A stretch of 64,000 bases of DNA from Paraburkholderia sp. (GTDB lineage Bacteria > Pseudomonadota > Gammaproteobacteria > Burkholderiales > Burkholderiaceae): the NCBI GenBank assembly GCA_031286755.1, contig JAITTX010000306.1, forward strand, positions 16,259 to 80,258. Direction: 5' to 3'. A program made the position numbers and the translations under genes. Positions within the stretch are counted from its first letter, which is position 1, and the number at the start of each line of letters is the position of its first letter. Shown here one piece after another: positions 51,622 through 61,380 of the stretch. The notes under the pieces are model-generated. The model saw only the letters and a list, made by a program, of their open reading frames with translations. It searched no databases and had not been told where the DNA came from.

Positions 51622-52725
51622 ATGTCCGCTCCCCTTTCCAATCCCATGCACGGCCCCTCCGCGTTCAAGATCGGCGTGTTCTCGGCCAATGCCGACGGCG
51701 GCCTGTCCTTCACCACGGTGCCCGAGCGCTGGACCGCGCAGTGGGACGATGTCGAGCGCGCGGCCATCATCGCCGATCGTGGCGGCTTCGACTTCTTCCT
51801 GCCGATCGCGCGCTGGAAGGGGTTCGGCGGCGCGATGAAAGTGCGCGAGTGGTCGTTCGAAACCTTCACGTTCGCGGCCGCGCTCGCGGCGGTCACCACG
51901 CGCATCGCATTGTTCATGACCGTGCACGTCCCGCTCGTGCACCCGCTCTACGCGGCGAAGGCGCTCGCGACCGTCGACCACATCAGCCATGGCCGCGCGG
52001 GCCTGAACATCGTGTGCGGATGGAATCCCGACGAGTTCGCCATGTTCGGCATGCGCCTTGGCGAGGCGCCCTATGAGCAGGCCGCCGAATGGAGCGAGAT
52101 ACTCGTGCGCCTCTATAACGAGCCGGCGCCGTTCGACTACGACGGACGCTATTACCAGCTTCGCCAGGCCGTGAGCAGGCCGGCCGCGCTGCAAAGCCCG
52201 CGGCCGGTCACGATGAACGCGGCCTTCGGGCCGCCGGGCCGGGACTTCGCGGCCCGCCATTGCGACTACCTGTTCACGACCTTCACCGATCTCGAGACGG
52301 GCCGGCAGCACGTCGCCGATGTGCAGGCGCGCGGCAGCGCGGCGGGGCGCGAAATCGGCGTCTATACGGTCGCGCACGTGGTCTGCCGCGAGACCGAGCG
52401 CGAGGCCCGCGAGTACTACGATCACTATGCGCGCCTTCACGCCGACAACGGCGCGCTCGACTATCACATGAGCCGCAAGCAGGACTTCTCGCGCAGCCAC
52501 GACGATGCGGCCTACCGGCTGCACCGCCAGCGCTTCGCGGCAGGGGGCGGCAGCTATCCGCTCGTCGGCACGCCCGAGCAGATCGTGGCGGAAATGGTGC
52601 GCATGGAGGCGAGCGGCTTTCGTGGCGCGGCGCTCACGTTCGTGAACTACGCCGACGAGTTGCCGTTCTTCTGCGAGCGCGTGATCCCGTTGATGCGCGA
52701 GGCCGGCCTGCGGGTGCCGGCATGA
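51622..52725 (+). CDS. LLM-class flavin-dependent monooxygenase, RutA/SfnG-like
   Basis: This 367-aa bacterial-luciferase-like TIM barrel uses FMNH2 and oxygen. The blocks ARWKGFGG, WSFETFTFAAALAAVTTRIA, ATVDHISHGRAGLNIVCGWN and the C-terminal GTPEQIVAEMV place it in the branch that includes pyrimidine monooxygenase RutA and dimethylsulfone monooxygenase SfnG. The substrate is unknown, but C-N, C-S or amide bond attack is common in this branch. It overlaps the flavin reductase gene by four bases, giving a two-component oxygenase. Confidence 0.9.
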   Translation: MSAPLSNPMHGPSAFKIGVFSANADGGLSFTTVPERWTAQWDDVERAAIIADRGGFDFFLPIARWKGFGGAMKVREWSFETFTFAAALAAVTTRIALFMTVHVPLVHPLYAAKALATVDHISHGRAGLNIVCGWNPDEFAMFGMRLGEAPYEQAAEWSEILVRLYNEPAPFDYDGRYYQLRQAVSRPAALQSPRPVTMNAAFGPPGRDFAARHCDYLFTTFTDLETGRQHVADVQARGSAAGREIGVYTVAHVVCRETEREAREYYDHYARLHADNGALDYHMSRKQDFSRSHDDAAYRLHRQRFAAGGGSYPLVGTPEQIVAEMVRMEASGFRGAALTFVNYADELPFFCERVIPLMREAGLRVPA

Positions 52726-53291
52726 AGCGCGGCTCGCTGCCGGACGCCGCGCCCCCGCCCGACGCGCTCGCCCACGCATGCGCCGCCGTGGACGCGACGA
52801 CGTTTCGCCAGGGCATGCGTCACCTCGTCGGCGCCGTCAATGTGCTGGCGGCACGTCTGCGGGACGGCGCCCCGGTGGGACTCACGGCCACCGCCGTCTG
52901 CTCGCTGTCCGCTGAGCCGCCCGCGCTGCTCGCCTGCGTGAACCGGGCGAGCACGCTCGGCAACGCGATTGCGATCGGCATGGACTTCTCTGTCAACGTG
53001 CTGGGCGCTCATCACGAGGCGCTCGCGCGCGCCTTTGGCGGCATGGCGGGCATCGACCAGCGCGGACGCTTCGCGCTCGGCGAATGGCACGCCGGCAAGG
53101 ATGGGCCGCCGCTGCTCGCCGACGCACTCGTGGCCTTTGTCTGCCGTGTCGTGCAAACCGTCGAGCACGGCAGTCATTGTGTCGTGATCGGCCAGGTCGA
53201 GCAGGTGGCGCTACCGGCAATCCATGGGGCCATCAGGAGCAACCTTGTCTACCGCAACGGAAGCTTCGGCCGTTTCCCGGAGCCGGTCTGA
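52722..53291 (+). CDS. Flavin reductase partner of the LLM monooxygenase
   Basis: This 189-aa protein of the FMN-binding split-barrel flavin reductase family (DIM6/HpaC type) contains FRQGMRHLVGAVNVLAAR, GLTATAVCSLSAEPPALLAC and FSVNVLGAHHEALA. It would supply reduced FMN to the monooxygenase encoded just upstream, whose stop codon overlaps its ATG. The C-terminal block HCVVIGQVEQV and LVYRNGSFG is also typical. About 180 bp without a gene follow. Confidence 0.9.
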   Translation: MKRGSLPDAAPPPDALAHACAAVDATTFRQGMRHLVGAVNVLAARLRDGAPVGLTATAVCSLSAEPPALLACVNRASTLGNAIAIGMDFSVNVLGAHHEALARAFGGMAGIDQRGRFALGEWHAGKDGPPLLADALVAFVCRVVQTVEHGSHCVVIGQVEQVALPAIHGAIRSNLVYRNGSFGRFPEPV

Positions 53292-53471
53292 GACGGTTGC
53301 GCGGCTTGCTCCAGCCTCCGTTCGCGCGGCGGCAACGCGCTGCCCGCACGCGACGCGTATCGAGGCGGCGATGCCCGCGTTCATCGGCATGACCGAAGCA
53401 CCGTATTTCGGATTACCAGGAAAAATTGTGACTGTGATCGACAAATGGGCCGCCACCCCGGCCCACCCGGT

Positions 53472-54641
53472 TCATTTCGCGAGCGTGTGCACCACCTGAC
53501 CGATGAAAGCCTCGCAGGCCGCGAGCTGCGCGAGGCTCACATACTCGTCGGGCTTGTGTGCGACCTCGATCGAACCCGGCCCGCAAACGATGCTCGGCAC
53601 GCCAACCGCCTGAAAAAACGACGCCTCGGTCCCATAGGCAACGCGCTGAGGCGCGCGCGCTCCGAGCAGGCCCAGTGCGAGCGCCTGAAGCGCCGCGCTG
53701 TCGTTTTCATCCAGCGCGGGGATCGCGCCGATGCAATCGAACTCGATCGCCGCCTGCGCATGGCGCGCACGCATGCGCGGCAAGACATCGTGCAGCGCGT
53801 ACGCGCGCACGGCCTCGAAAAAGCGCTCCGGCGCGACGCCCGGCAAATACCGGTACTCGAATGAAAACTCGCAACTCGCCGGAATGATGTTCATGCCATT
53901 GCCGCCGCTGATCGTGTTGGCCGAGATCGTCGAGAACGGCACGTCGAAGCCCTCGATGCGCGGCCCGCTACGCGCCTCCTCCTCGCTCAGGCGTTGAATA
54001 TGCGTGATCACGTTGGCGGCATACTCGATCGCGTTGACGCCCGCTGGCGTGAGCGACGAATGGGCCGCGCAGCCCGTCACCGTGCAGCGGTAGATGCGCC
54101 CGCCCTTGTGCGCAGCCACCACCTGCATGCCGGTCGGCTCGCCGACGATGCAGCCGGACGGTTCGATGCCGGCATCGCGCATGTCGGCCAGCAAACCGGG
54201 GATGCCGAGGCAGCCAACCTCCTCGTCGTAGCTCAAGGCGAGGTGCACCGGCTCGCGCAAGCGCGCCGCGCCGAGCGTCGCGGCCTGCGCGAGCGCCACG
54301 CCGAGAAAACCCTTCATGTCGCAAGCGCCGCGCCCATACAGCCGGCCCTCGCGGGTCGTCGCGCGAAACGGGTCGCTTTGCCAGACCTGGCCGTCCACGG
54401 GCACCACGTCGGTGTGCCCCGAGAGCACCACGCCGCCAGGACCGTCGCCGAAACTCGCGAGCAGGTTCGCCTTCGAACGCGCCGCGTTGTAGTCGAGCCG
54501 CACGCGCGCGCCATGGGCTTCGAGGCGTCCGGCTGCCCATTCGATCAGCGCGAGATTGGAATTGCGGCTCACCGTGTCGAAGCCGATCAAAGCCGAAACG
54601 CACTCGATGACTTCCTGCGAAGGCCCACCCTGCTGTGCCAT
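53472..54641 (-). CDS. M20-family deacylase, ArgE-like
   Basis: This 389-aa zinc amidohydrolase has the ArgE/DapE signatures: SGHTDVVPVDG, GRGACDMKG with the bridging Asp, SYDEEVGCLG with the catalytic Glu pair, GEPTG, and the C-terminal GTEASFF. It was probably annotated as acetylornithine deacetylase, but its place in a catabolic regulon suggests removal of an acyl group from a pathway intermediate. The ATG is at 54641, with a CTGAATTCAG-like site 30 bases upstream. Confidence 0.9.
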   Translation of the reverse strand: MAQQGGPSQEVIECVSALIGFDTVSRNSNLALIEWAAGRLEAHGARVRLDYNAARSKANLLASFGDGPGGVVLSGHTDVVPVDGQVWQSDPFRATTREGRLYGRGACDMKGFLGVALAQAATLGAARLREPVHLALSYDEEVGCLGIPGLLADMRDAGIEPSGCIVGEPTGMQVVAAHKGGRIYRCTVTGCAAHSSLTPAGVNAIEYAANVITHIQRLSEEEARSGPRIEGFDVPFSTISANTISGGNGMNIIPASCEFSFEYRYLPGVAPERFFEAVRAYALHDVLPRMRARHAQAAIEFDCIGAIPALDENDSAALQALALGLLGARAPQRVAYGTEASFFQAVGVPSIVCGPGSIEVAHKPDEYVSLAQLAACEAFIGQVVHTLAK

Positions 54642-54668
54642 ACCGTCTCCTGCTTCAAATTGAAATCT

Positions 54669-54680
54669 ATTGAATTCAGT
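54669..54680. promoter_or_regulatory. CTGAATTCAG operator, site 3 (one mismatch)
   Basis: ATTGAATTCAGT keeps the GAATTCAG core but has T where the palindrome needs C on the left. It lies 30 bases upstream of the deacylase gene, matching the location of site 1 upstream of the aldolase gene. Confidence 0.6.
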
Positions 54681-54859
54681 TTATCCGGCACCTCGCCAGG
54701 GTGTCAATCGTGCCTGGTATTTGCCCCTATGCGACATGGCGTGTAGCCGCAAAACCACAATTTAAACATGTATTTCAACGACTTATTCGATTGCACCCAG
54801 TTACGCCGATGAATTGTTTTTCGTTGACGCTGCAAATTTAAGTTCATATATTCGCATTC

Positions 54860-54873
54860 AACTGAATTCAGTT
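54860..54873. promoter_or_regulatory. CTGAATTCAG operator, site 4
   Basis: AACTGAATTCAGTT is a perfect 14-bp palindrome 25 bases upstream of the carrier gene at 54898. With site 3 it brackets the 256-bp divergent promoter region between deacylase and carrier. Confidence 0.68.
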
Positions 54874-54897
54874 TAATCAACTCACGGGCAGAAACCA

Positions 54898-56220
54898 ATG
54901 GACACCAACCGACCCACCCTTGCCGCGCACGCGCTTCCAGTCACCGAGGACGCGTTGTTCAGCAAGGTCGCCTGGCGCCTGCTGCCGATCCTGTTCGTGA
55001 GCTATGTCGTCGCCTACATCGACCGCGTCAACGTTGGCTTTGCGAAGTTGCAGATGCTGGGCGACCTGCACTTCTCGGCCCAGGTCTATGGCTTCGGCTC
55101 GGGCATTTTCTTCGTGGGCTTCCTGCTGTTCGAGATCCCCAGCAATCTGCTGCTCTATCGCTTCGGCGCGCGCGCGTGGCTCGCTCGCATCATGATCACG
55201 TGGGGTCTCGTCTCCGTGCTCACCCTGTTCGTGCGTACGCCGATGCAGTTCTATGCGGCGCGCTTCCTGCTGGGCGTTGCGGAGGCCGGCTTTCTTCCCG
55301 GCGTCGTCTATTACCTTTCGCAGTGGTTTCCGCCGCATCGCCAGGGTCGCGTGATGGCGCTGTTGATCACGGCCGCCGCAGCCGGTGGCGTGATCGTCGG
55401 GCCGCTCTCGGGCTGGATCATGGACGCGTTCTCGAACTCGGCAACCCTGCGCAACTGGCAATGGCTGTTCCTGCTGCAGGGCCTGCCCGCGATGGTCGTC
55501 GCCTACCTGCTATGGCGCGTGCTGCCCGATCGCCCCGACACCGTCGAGTGGCTCGACGCCTCCGAAAAGGCCGTGCTCCAATCGCTCGTCAGCGGCACGC
55601 AACATCATCTTCCGCGCAAAGACAAGATTGCCGAGGTACTGCGCTCCGCGAACGTCTGGTGGCTCGCGCTCGTCCTGCTCGCGCTGAACCTGGGCATCTA
55701 CGCGGTCATCTTCTGGACCCCGACCATCATCCGCGACGCGGGCATCACCAACCTCAGCCACATTGGCTATCTCGCGGCGCTACCTTATGTGGCATCCGCT
55801 GCCGCCATGCTGCTGCTCGGCCGCTCATCCGACTTCTTCGGCGAACGCCGCTGGCACCTCGCACTGTCGTGCCTCGGCGGCGCGGTCGGGCTCGTGCTGA
55901 CCGCGTTCGCCGCTTCGACCCCCTTGCGCATCGCCGGCGTGACCCTCGCGACGGCGATGTTCATCGGCAGCACGCCGCTCGTCTGGGCGCTGGGCGGCAA
56001 CTTCATGAGCGGGCGCGCGGCCGCCACCGGCTACGCGCTGATGAACGCGATAGCGGCGCTCGGCGGCCTGTTCGGTCCCTACGCGATGGGTCTTGCACAG
56101 GATCTCAGCGGCAGCATCTCGATCGCCGTGCTTGCGATCGCCGGATGCTCGGTGCTGGGCGCACTTTGCGTGCTGGCACTGCCTGCTGAGCAACACACCG
56201 CGAAAAACACCACACATTAG
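54898..56220 (+). CDS. MFS carrier, anion:cation symporter (ACS) family
   Basis: This 440-aa inner-membrane carrier has about twelve helices with the same ACS hallmarks as the carrier at 48544-49878: SYVVAYIDRVNVGFAKLQML, EIPSNLLLYRFGARAWLARI and GVAEAGFLPGVVYYLSQWFP. It is expected to import an organic anion. It is followed 29 bp later by a porin gene, so outer and inner membrane uptake appear to be co-expressed. Confidence 0.9.
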   Translation: MDTNRPTLAAHALPVTEDALFSKVAWRLLPILFVSYVVAYIDRVNVGFAKLQMLGDLHFSAQVYGFGSGIFFVGFLLFEIPSNLLLYRFGARAWLARIMITWGLVSVLTLFVRTPMQFYAARFLLGVAEAGFLPGVVYYLSQWFPPHRQGRVMALLITAAAAGGVIVGPLSGWIMDAFSNSATLRNWQWLFLLQGLPAMVVAYLLWRVLPDRPDTVEWLDASEKAVLQSLVSGTQHHLPRKDKIAEVLRSANVWWLALVLLALNLGIYAVIFWTPTIIRDAGITNLSHIGYLAALPYVASAAAMLLLGRSSDFFGERRWHLALSCLGGAVGLVLTAFAASTPLRIAGVTLATAMFIGSTPLVWALGGNFMSGRAAATGYALMNAIAALGGLFGPYAMGLAQDLSGSISIAVLAIAGCSVLGALCVLALPAEQHTAKNTTH

Positions 56221-56249
56221 ACCCGCGCATCAAACCCGGAGCAAACAGC

Positions 56250-57365
56250 ATGACAGACACAATAATATGGAGTCCGAAAATGATGGCTTGCCGTCGCGTT
56301 TCCTGCGTGGTGGCACTAACGGCGGCGTTCGGCTTTTGCCAATCCGCACGCGCGGCCAGCAGCCTGACGCTGTATGGGATCGTCGATGCCGGCCTCACGT
56401 GGGCCAGCAACGAAGGCGGCGCGCAGAATATCTTCCTCGACACGGGGGTCATGCAAGGAAACCGGCTCGGCTTTCGCGGCGTGGAGGATCTCGGCGGTGG
56501 CTGGCAAGCCAACTTCCAGCTCGAGAACGGATTCTCGATAGGAACCGGAGCGGCTGGACAGGGAGGGCTGCTGTTCGGCCGCCAGGCATGGGCGGGCCTC
56601 TCCTCGACCGACTACGGCAGTCTCAAGCTCGGCCGCCAGTACGACTTCTTCACCGACACGCTGGAAGCCTATTACACGCCAACCTGGTCGGCGGGCGGTT
56701 ATGCGAACAACCCGCTCGATAACGATCGCATGAGCGGGCAACGCGTGAACAACGCGGTCAAGTATCTGTCGCCGGCATTCGGCGGCGTGCAGTTCGGCGC
56801 GATGTACGGCTTCTCGAACCTGGCCGGCAATTTCAACGGCCCCGGGCGCACGTACAGCTTCACGGCCACCTGGACGCGCGGCGGCTTTTCGGCTGGTGCG
56901 GCCTATACCGAGGTCAGCGGCACGACGCTCGACATTGCGCCGCTCGTCGGCAGCAGCACGCCGCAACTGATCGGTGGGCGCTACCTGCGCGACTGGGGCG
57001 CGGGCATGAGTTACGCGCTGAATTCACTCACGTTCTACGGCGTCTACTCGCAAGCGCTCTACGTGGCCCGGGACGGGCAACTGCAGAACCAGATGTTCCG
57101 CAACTATCAGGCAGGCGTGGCATGGCAAGTCCGCCCGGACCTGACGGCCGGCCCCGGCTACGGACTCACAACGCTCGGGCCGAAAAAATACCACCAGTTG
57201 AACCTCACAATCGACTACTTCCTCTCGAAGCGCAGCGACGTCTACGCTCAGGCCATCATCCAGCACGCCAGCGGCGCGGGCGCGACCGCCGACGTCATCA
57301 GCCTGCCCGCGTCGAGCAGCGCGGACCAGATACTCCTGCGCGTGGGCTTGCGCGAGAAGTTCTGA
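56250..57365 (+). CDS. Gram-negative porin, Burkholderia OmpC-like
   Basis: This 371-aa outer-membrane trimeric porin precursor has a signal peptide ending ...QSARA before the mature start ASSLTLYGIVDAGLTWASN, a very typical betaproteobacterial porin opening. Barrel strands and the constriction-loop region follow (SLKLGRQYDFFTDTLEAYYT), and the chain ends ...GLREKF with a terminal Phe. ATG 56250 has GGAG upstream; an internal ATG at 56280 would give a shorter signal peptide. Confidence 0.92.
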   Translation: MTDTIIWSPKMMACRRVSCVVALTAAFGFCQSARAASSLTLYGIVDAGLTWASNEGGAQNIFLDTGVMQGNRLGFRGVEDLGGGWQANFQLENGFSIGTGAAGQGGLLFGRQAWAGLSSTDYGSLKLGRQYDFFTDTLEAYYTPTWSAGGYANNPLDNDRMSGQRVNNAVKYLSPAFGGVQFGAMYGFSNLAGNFNGPGRTYSFTATWTRGGFSAGAAYTEVSGTTLDIAPLVGSSTPQLIGGRYLRDWGAGMSYALNSLTFYGVYSQALYVARDGQLQNQMFRNYQAGVAWQVRPDLTAGPGYGLTTLGPKKYHQLNLTIDYFLSKRSDVYAQAIIQHASGAGATADVISLPASSSADQILLRVGLREKF

Positions 57366-57433
57366 AACGCCGGTGCGCCGCGACGCCAACGGCGATACGC
57401 TACAATCCGTCCATCCTCATTCTTCCCCTCCGT

Positions 57434-58111
57434 ATGACGGCTGCGCAAGGCAAATCACGGCGCGGCGAGCGCTCGGAAACGCTCGTCGACACGATCTACC
57501 GGGACACGCGACAGCGCCTGAATCAGGGCGAATGGCGCCCCGGCGACCGGCTGCTCGACTACGAGATCGGCGAGCGTTTCGGTTGCACGCGCATGCCCGT
57601 GCGCCAGGCATTGCTCCGGCTCGTCAACGAAGGATTGCTCAACGGCACGACGCGCGGCTTTCAGGTGCCGGTCATGACCGACGCGATGGTGCGCGACGTG
57701 TTCGAATTGCGCCGCATTCTCGAGCCGGCCGCCGCCGCGCTCGTGGTGGCGACAGCGGATCACAAGCAATTGCACGCGGCCCTGAGCAAGGCCATCGACC
57801 TCGCCAAAGTAGCGATGACGCACAACGACCCGGCGCTCATGTTCAGCGCGAACGCAAGCTTTCGCCATGCATGGCTGCAATGCGTGCGCAACGAGCGCCT
57901 CGTCAGCATGATCGCCATGTCGGCGGACCACGCCAATCAGGTGCGCTTTTCGAACACCCAGGACACCGCGAACTTTGCGCGGACCGTCGCGGCCCTCGAG
58001 CAATTGAGCGAGGCGTTGACGAGCGGCGACGCCGAGCGTGCGCGCGGCGTCATGCACACATTCTTGCTCGCGGCGGAAGCCGCCTATTTCGAGCGTCGGC
58101 TCAAAATCTGA
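57434..58111 (+). CDS. GntR-family regulator, FadR/FCD subfamily
   Basis: This 225-aa regulator has a GntR winged helix at about residues 15-80 (LNQGEWRPGDRLLDYEIGER, then CTRMPVRQALLRLVNEG) and an all-helical FCD effector domain at about 90-215 with the metal/ligand residues typical of the group (FSANASFRHAWLQC). It follows the porin gene in the same direction. It is the most likely protein to bind the CTGAATTCAG operators of the neighbouring operons; this assignment is inference. Confidence 0.9.
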   Translation: MTAAQGKSRRGERSETLVDTIYRDTRQRLNQGEWRPGDRLLDYEIGERFGCTRMPVRQALLRLVNEGLLNGTTRGFQVPVMTDAMVRDVFELRRILEPAAAALVVATADHKQLHAALSKAIDLAKVAMTHNDPALMFSANASFRHAWLQCVRNERLVSMIAMSADHANQVRFSNTQDTANFARTVAALEQLSEALTSGDAERARGVMHTFLLAAEAAYFERRLKI

Positions 58112-58136
58112 GCCGACACGATCCGCCAGCCGGTCC

Positions 58137-59729
58137 TCAATACCCCATCGCACACCCATCCTTGCGATGATCGGATGCCCCGGTGAGCACGCCGCGCTCC
58201 CAGTCGATGCGAATCGCCTGCGAGCCGCCAATCGGCCCGGCCGAAGGCACGAGCGCGAAGCCCCGGTCCGCGAGCACCGCGCGCGCGGCCTCCGGCAGCG
58301 CCGCTTCGACCTCCACGGTTCCCGTGCCCGGGCGCGGAAACACACGCGGCAAGTCCATCGCCGCCTGCATGTCGAGACCGTAATGCAGCACCTTCGAAAG
58401 AAAATGCGCGTGACCCATCGCCTGGTAGTGGCCGCCCATCACGCCGAAGCTCATCTGCACGCGGCCATCGCGCGCCACCATGCCGGGGATGATGGTATGC
58501 AGCGGGCGCTTGTGCGGGGCGATCGCGTTCGGGTGCCCCGGCTCGACCGAAAAGCCCATGCCGCGGTTGTGCAGCATCACGCCCGATTCCTTGCCCATCA
58601 GCCCGCTTCCGAATGCATAGAACAACGAATTGATGAAGCTCACGCAGTTGCGGTCGCGATCGACCACGGTGATATAGACCGTGTCGCGGTGCTCGACCGG
58701 CGTGAGCGCGACGGCCGGGTCCAGCACGCGTTCGAGGTCGATACGGCCGCGCAGCGCATCGACGTGAGCGTCGGACAACAGGCGCTCGACGTCCACGCGC
58801 CCCTCGCGCGGGTCGCCCAGCACGGCATCGCGCACCGCATAGGCAAGCTTGGCCGCCTCGATCTCGCGATGCAGGCGATCGGGGTCGAGCGGGCTACCTT
58901 CGGCGTCGTACTTGTCGAGCAGCCTCAGCAGCAGTAGTGCGATCACGCCCTGCCCGGCCGGCGGGCATTCGATCACGTCGTAGCCGCGAAACTTCGCGCG
59001 GATGGGCGTGACGTATTCGCCGCTGAATCCGGCGAAGTCGTCCAGCGTATGCAAGCCGCCGTGCGCCTGGAGCGTGGCCACGAGATCGGCGGCCACGGCC
59101 CCGCGATAGAACGCGTCGCGGCCCGTTTCCGCAATCACACGCAGCGTGTTCGCGAGGCGCGGCTGCCGGTGCGTCTCGCCCGCGCGCGGCGCGGCGCCGT
59201 CCACGAGCATGGCCTTGCACGCCGCTCCGTCGCGCGCGAGCGTTTCCACTTCGGCGGCCCAGTCGCGCGCGGTGCGCGGCGCGACGGCGTAGCCTTCTTC
59301 CGCGAAACGAATGGCCGGGGCGAGCACGTCGCGCAGCGGCAGGCGGCCATGGTCGCGGTGCAGCGTCGTCCATGCGTCCACGGCGCCGGGCACCGTAACC
59401 GCGTGCGGTGAATGGCGCGCGATCGCGGTCACGCCCATCGCGCGCAAGCGCTCCGCGCTAGCGGCGGCAGGCGCCCAGCCCGAGCCGTCGTAAGCAATCA
59501 CGTCGTCGCTGCCGCCGCGCGAATAAAGCGCGAAGCAGTCGCCGCCCACGCCCGTGGAGCCGGGTTCGACCACGCATTGCACCGAGCACGCGGCAATCGC
59601 GGCGTCCATGGCGTTGCCGCCCGCGGCCAGTATCTGGATGGCGGTGAGCGTGGCGCTCGGGTGCGAGGTCGCGGCCATGCCATTGCGGGCCATCACGAGC
59701 GAGCGGCCCGGCATTTCGAAGTTACGCAT
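58137..59729 (-). CDS. Gamma-glutamyltransferase family protein
   Basis: This Ntn-hydrolase precursor of 530 aa is expected to cleave itself and hydrolyse gamma-glutamyl bonds. The conserved Thr350 in HRDTVYITVVD would become the nucleophile. MAATSHPSATLTAIQILAAGGNAMDAAIAA and EPGSTGVGGDCFALY mark the N-terminal part. There is no signal peptide, so it resembles cytoplasmic YwrD-type members and not the secreted Ggt. AGGAG precedes ATG 59729. It is the last gene of a unit that begins with an amino-acid ABC importer, suggesting that an imported gamma-glutamyl compound is the substrate. Confidence 0.88.
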   Translation of the reverse strand: MRNFEMPGRSLVMARNGMAATSHPSATLTAIQILAAGGNAMDAAIAACSVQCVVEPGSTGVGGDCFALYSRGGSDDVIAYDGSGWAPAAASAERLRAMGVTAIARHSPHAVTVPGAVDAWTTLHRDHGRLPLRDVLAPAIRFAEEGYAVAPRTARDWAAEVETLARDGAACKAMLVDGAAPRAGETHRQPRLANTLRVIAETGRDAFYRGAVAADLVATLQAHGGLHTLDDFAGFSGEYVTPIRAKFRGYDVIECPPAGQGVIALLLLRLLDKYDAEGSPLDPDRLHREIEAAKLAYAVRDAVLGDPREGRVDVERLLSDAHVDALRGRIDLERVLDPAVALTPVEHRDTVYITVVDRDRNCVSFINSLFYAFGSGLMGKESGVMLHNRGMGFSVEPGHPNAIAPHKRPLHTIIPGMVARDGRVQMSFGVMGGHYQAMGHAHFLSKVLHYGLDMQAAMDLPRVFPRPGTGTVEVEAALPEAARAVLADRGFALVPSAGPIGGSQAIRIDWERGVLTGASDHRKDGCAMGY

Positions 59730-59801
59730 CAGCGCACTCTCCTGTTTTTTGGTGTCCTGATCATGTGCCCATGAAGGCAACGCAGCCGCCATCGGCACGT
59801 A

Positions 59802-60596
<795 letters not shown>

Positions 60597-60597
60597 G

Positions 60598-61365
60598 TCA
60601 ACGCCCCCGCAGCAGCTTCATCGTTTGCGCGCCAAAGAGACGCGTGTTCGCAGCCGGTTTCGCCTCGCCGCGGCCGAAGTGCGCCTCCAGCCGCCGCTGC
60701 ACGAAGCCCCACAGCGTGGTGAGCGCGAGGAAGTAAATGCCGAGCACGAGATAGAGCTCGAACACGCGGAAGTTCACCGAGGTGATCATCTGCGTGCTGA
60801 GCATCAGTTCTGGCACGCCAATCACGCTCACGAGCGTGGTGTTCTTCAGCATCACATTGAACTCGTTGCCGAGCGGCGGCACGATCACGCGCAGCGCCTG
60901 CGGCAGCACGACCCGGCGCATGAGCAGCACCGAAGTCATGCCGAGCGAGCGCGACGCTTCGTACTGCCCACGATCCACCGAGCTCAGGCCCGCGCGAATG
61001 ATCTCCGCCTGATAGGCCGCCGAATTCATGCCGAGCGCGAGCACGGCGGCCTGGATATTGCCCGGCAGCGTGATGATGCCGAAGTCGAGATCGTGAAAAT
61101 GAAAGATGTTCGCGGCGGCGAACGCCGTGTACAGGAACACGATCTGCATGAGCAGCGGCGTGCCGCGCATGACCCAGATGTAGCCGCGCGCGAACGCCTG
61201 CACCGGCAGGCTCGACGAAAGCCGCATGAGCGCGATGACGAGGCCCAGTGTCGCGCCCAGCACGACCGCGCAGGCGCTGATCGAGAACGTGAGCCACAGG
61301 CCATGCAGGTACGCGGGGCTGGGCTCCAGCAGGAATTTCCGGAAAATTTCCCAACTGAAATTCAT
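60598..61365 (-). CDS. Amino-acid ABC transporter permease
   Basis: This 255-aa HisMQ-type membrane subunit contains [20 protein letters not shown] and the EAA loop [22 protein letters not shown]. Unlike the rightward operon at 40.5 kb only one permease gene is present, so the channel is probably a homodimer. A polar C-terminal extension of about 30 residues follows the last helix. Confidence 0.92.
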   Translation of the reverse strand: MNFSWEIFRKFLLEPSPAYLHGLWLTFSISACAVVLGATLGLVIALMRLSSSLPVQAFARGYIWVMRGTPLLMQIVFLYTAFAAANIFHFHDLDFGIITLPGNIQAAVLALGMNSAAYQAEIIRAGLSSVDRGQYEASRSLGMTSVLLMRRVVLPQALRVIVPPLGNEFNVMLKNTTLVSVIGVPELMLSTQMITSVNFRVFELYLVLGIYFLALTTLWGFVQRRLEAHFGRGEAKPAANTRLFGAQTMKLLRGR

Positions 61366-61380
61366 GGCTTCACCCCGCGC

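Noticed and set aside
53472-54641. Acetylornithine deacetylase of arginine biosynthesis
   Set aside because: It is flanked by catabolic genes and has a regulon operator; no other arginine gene is present.
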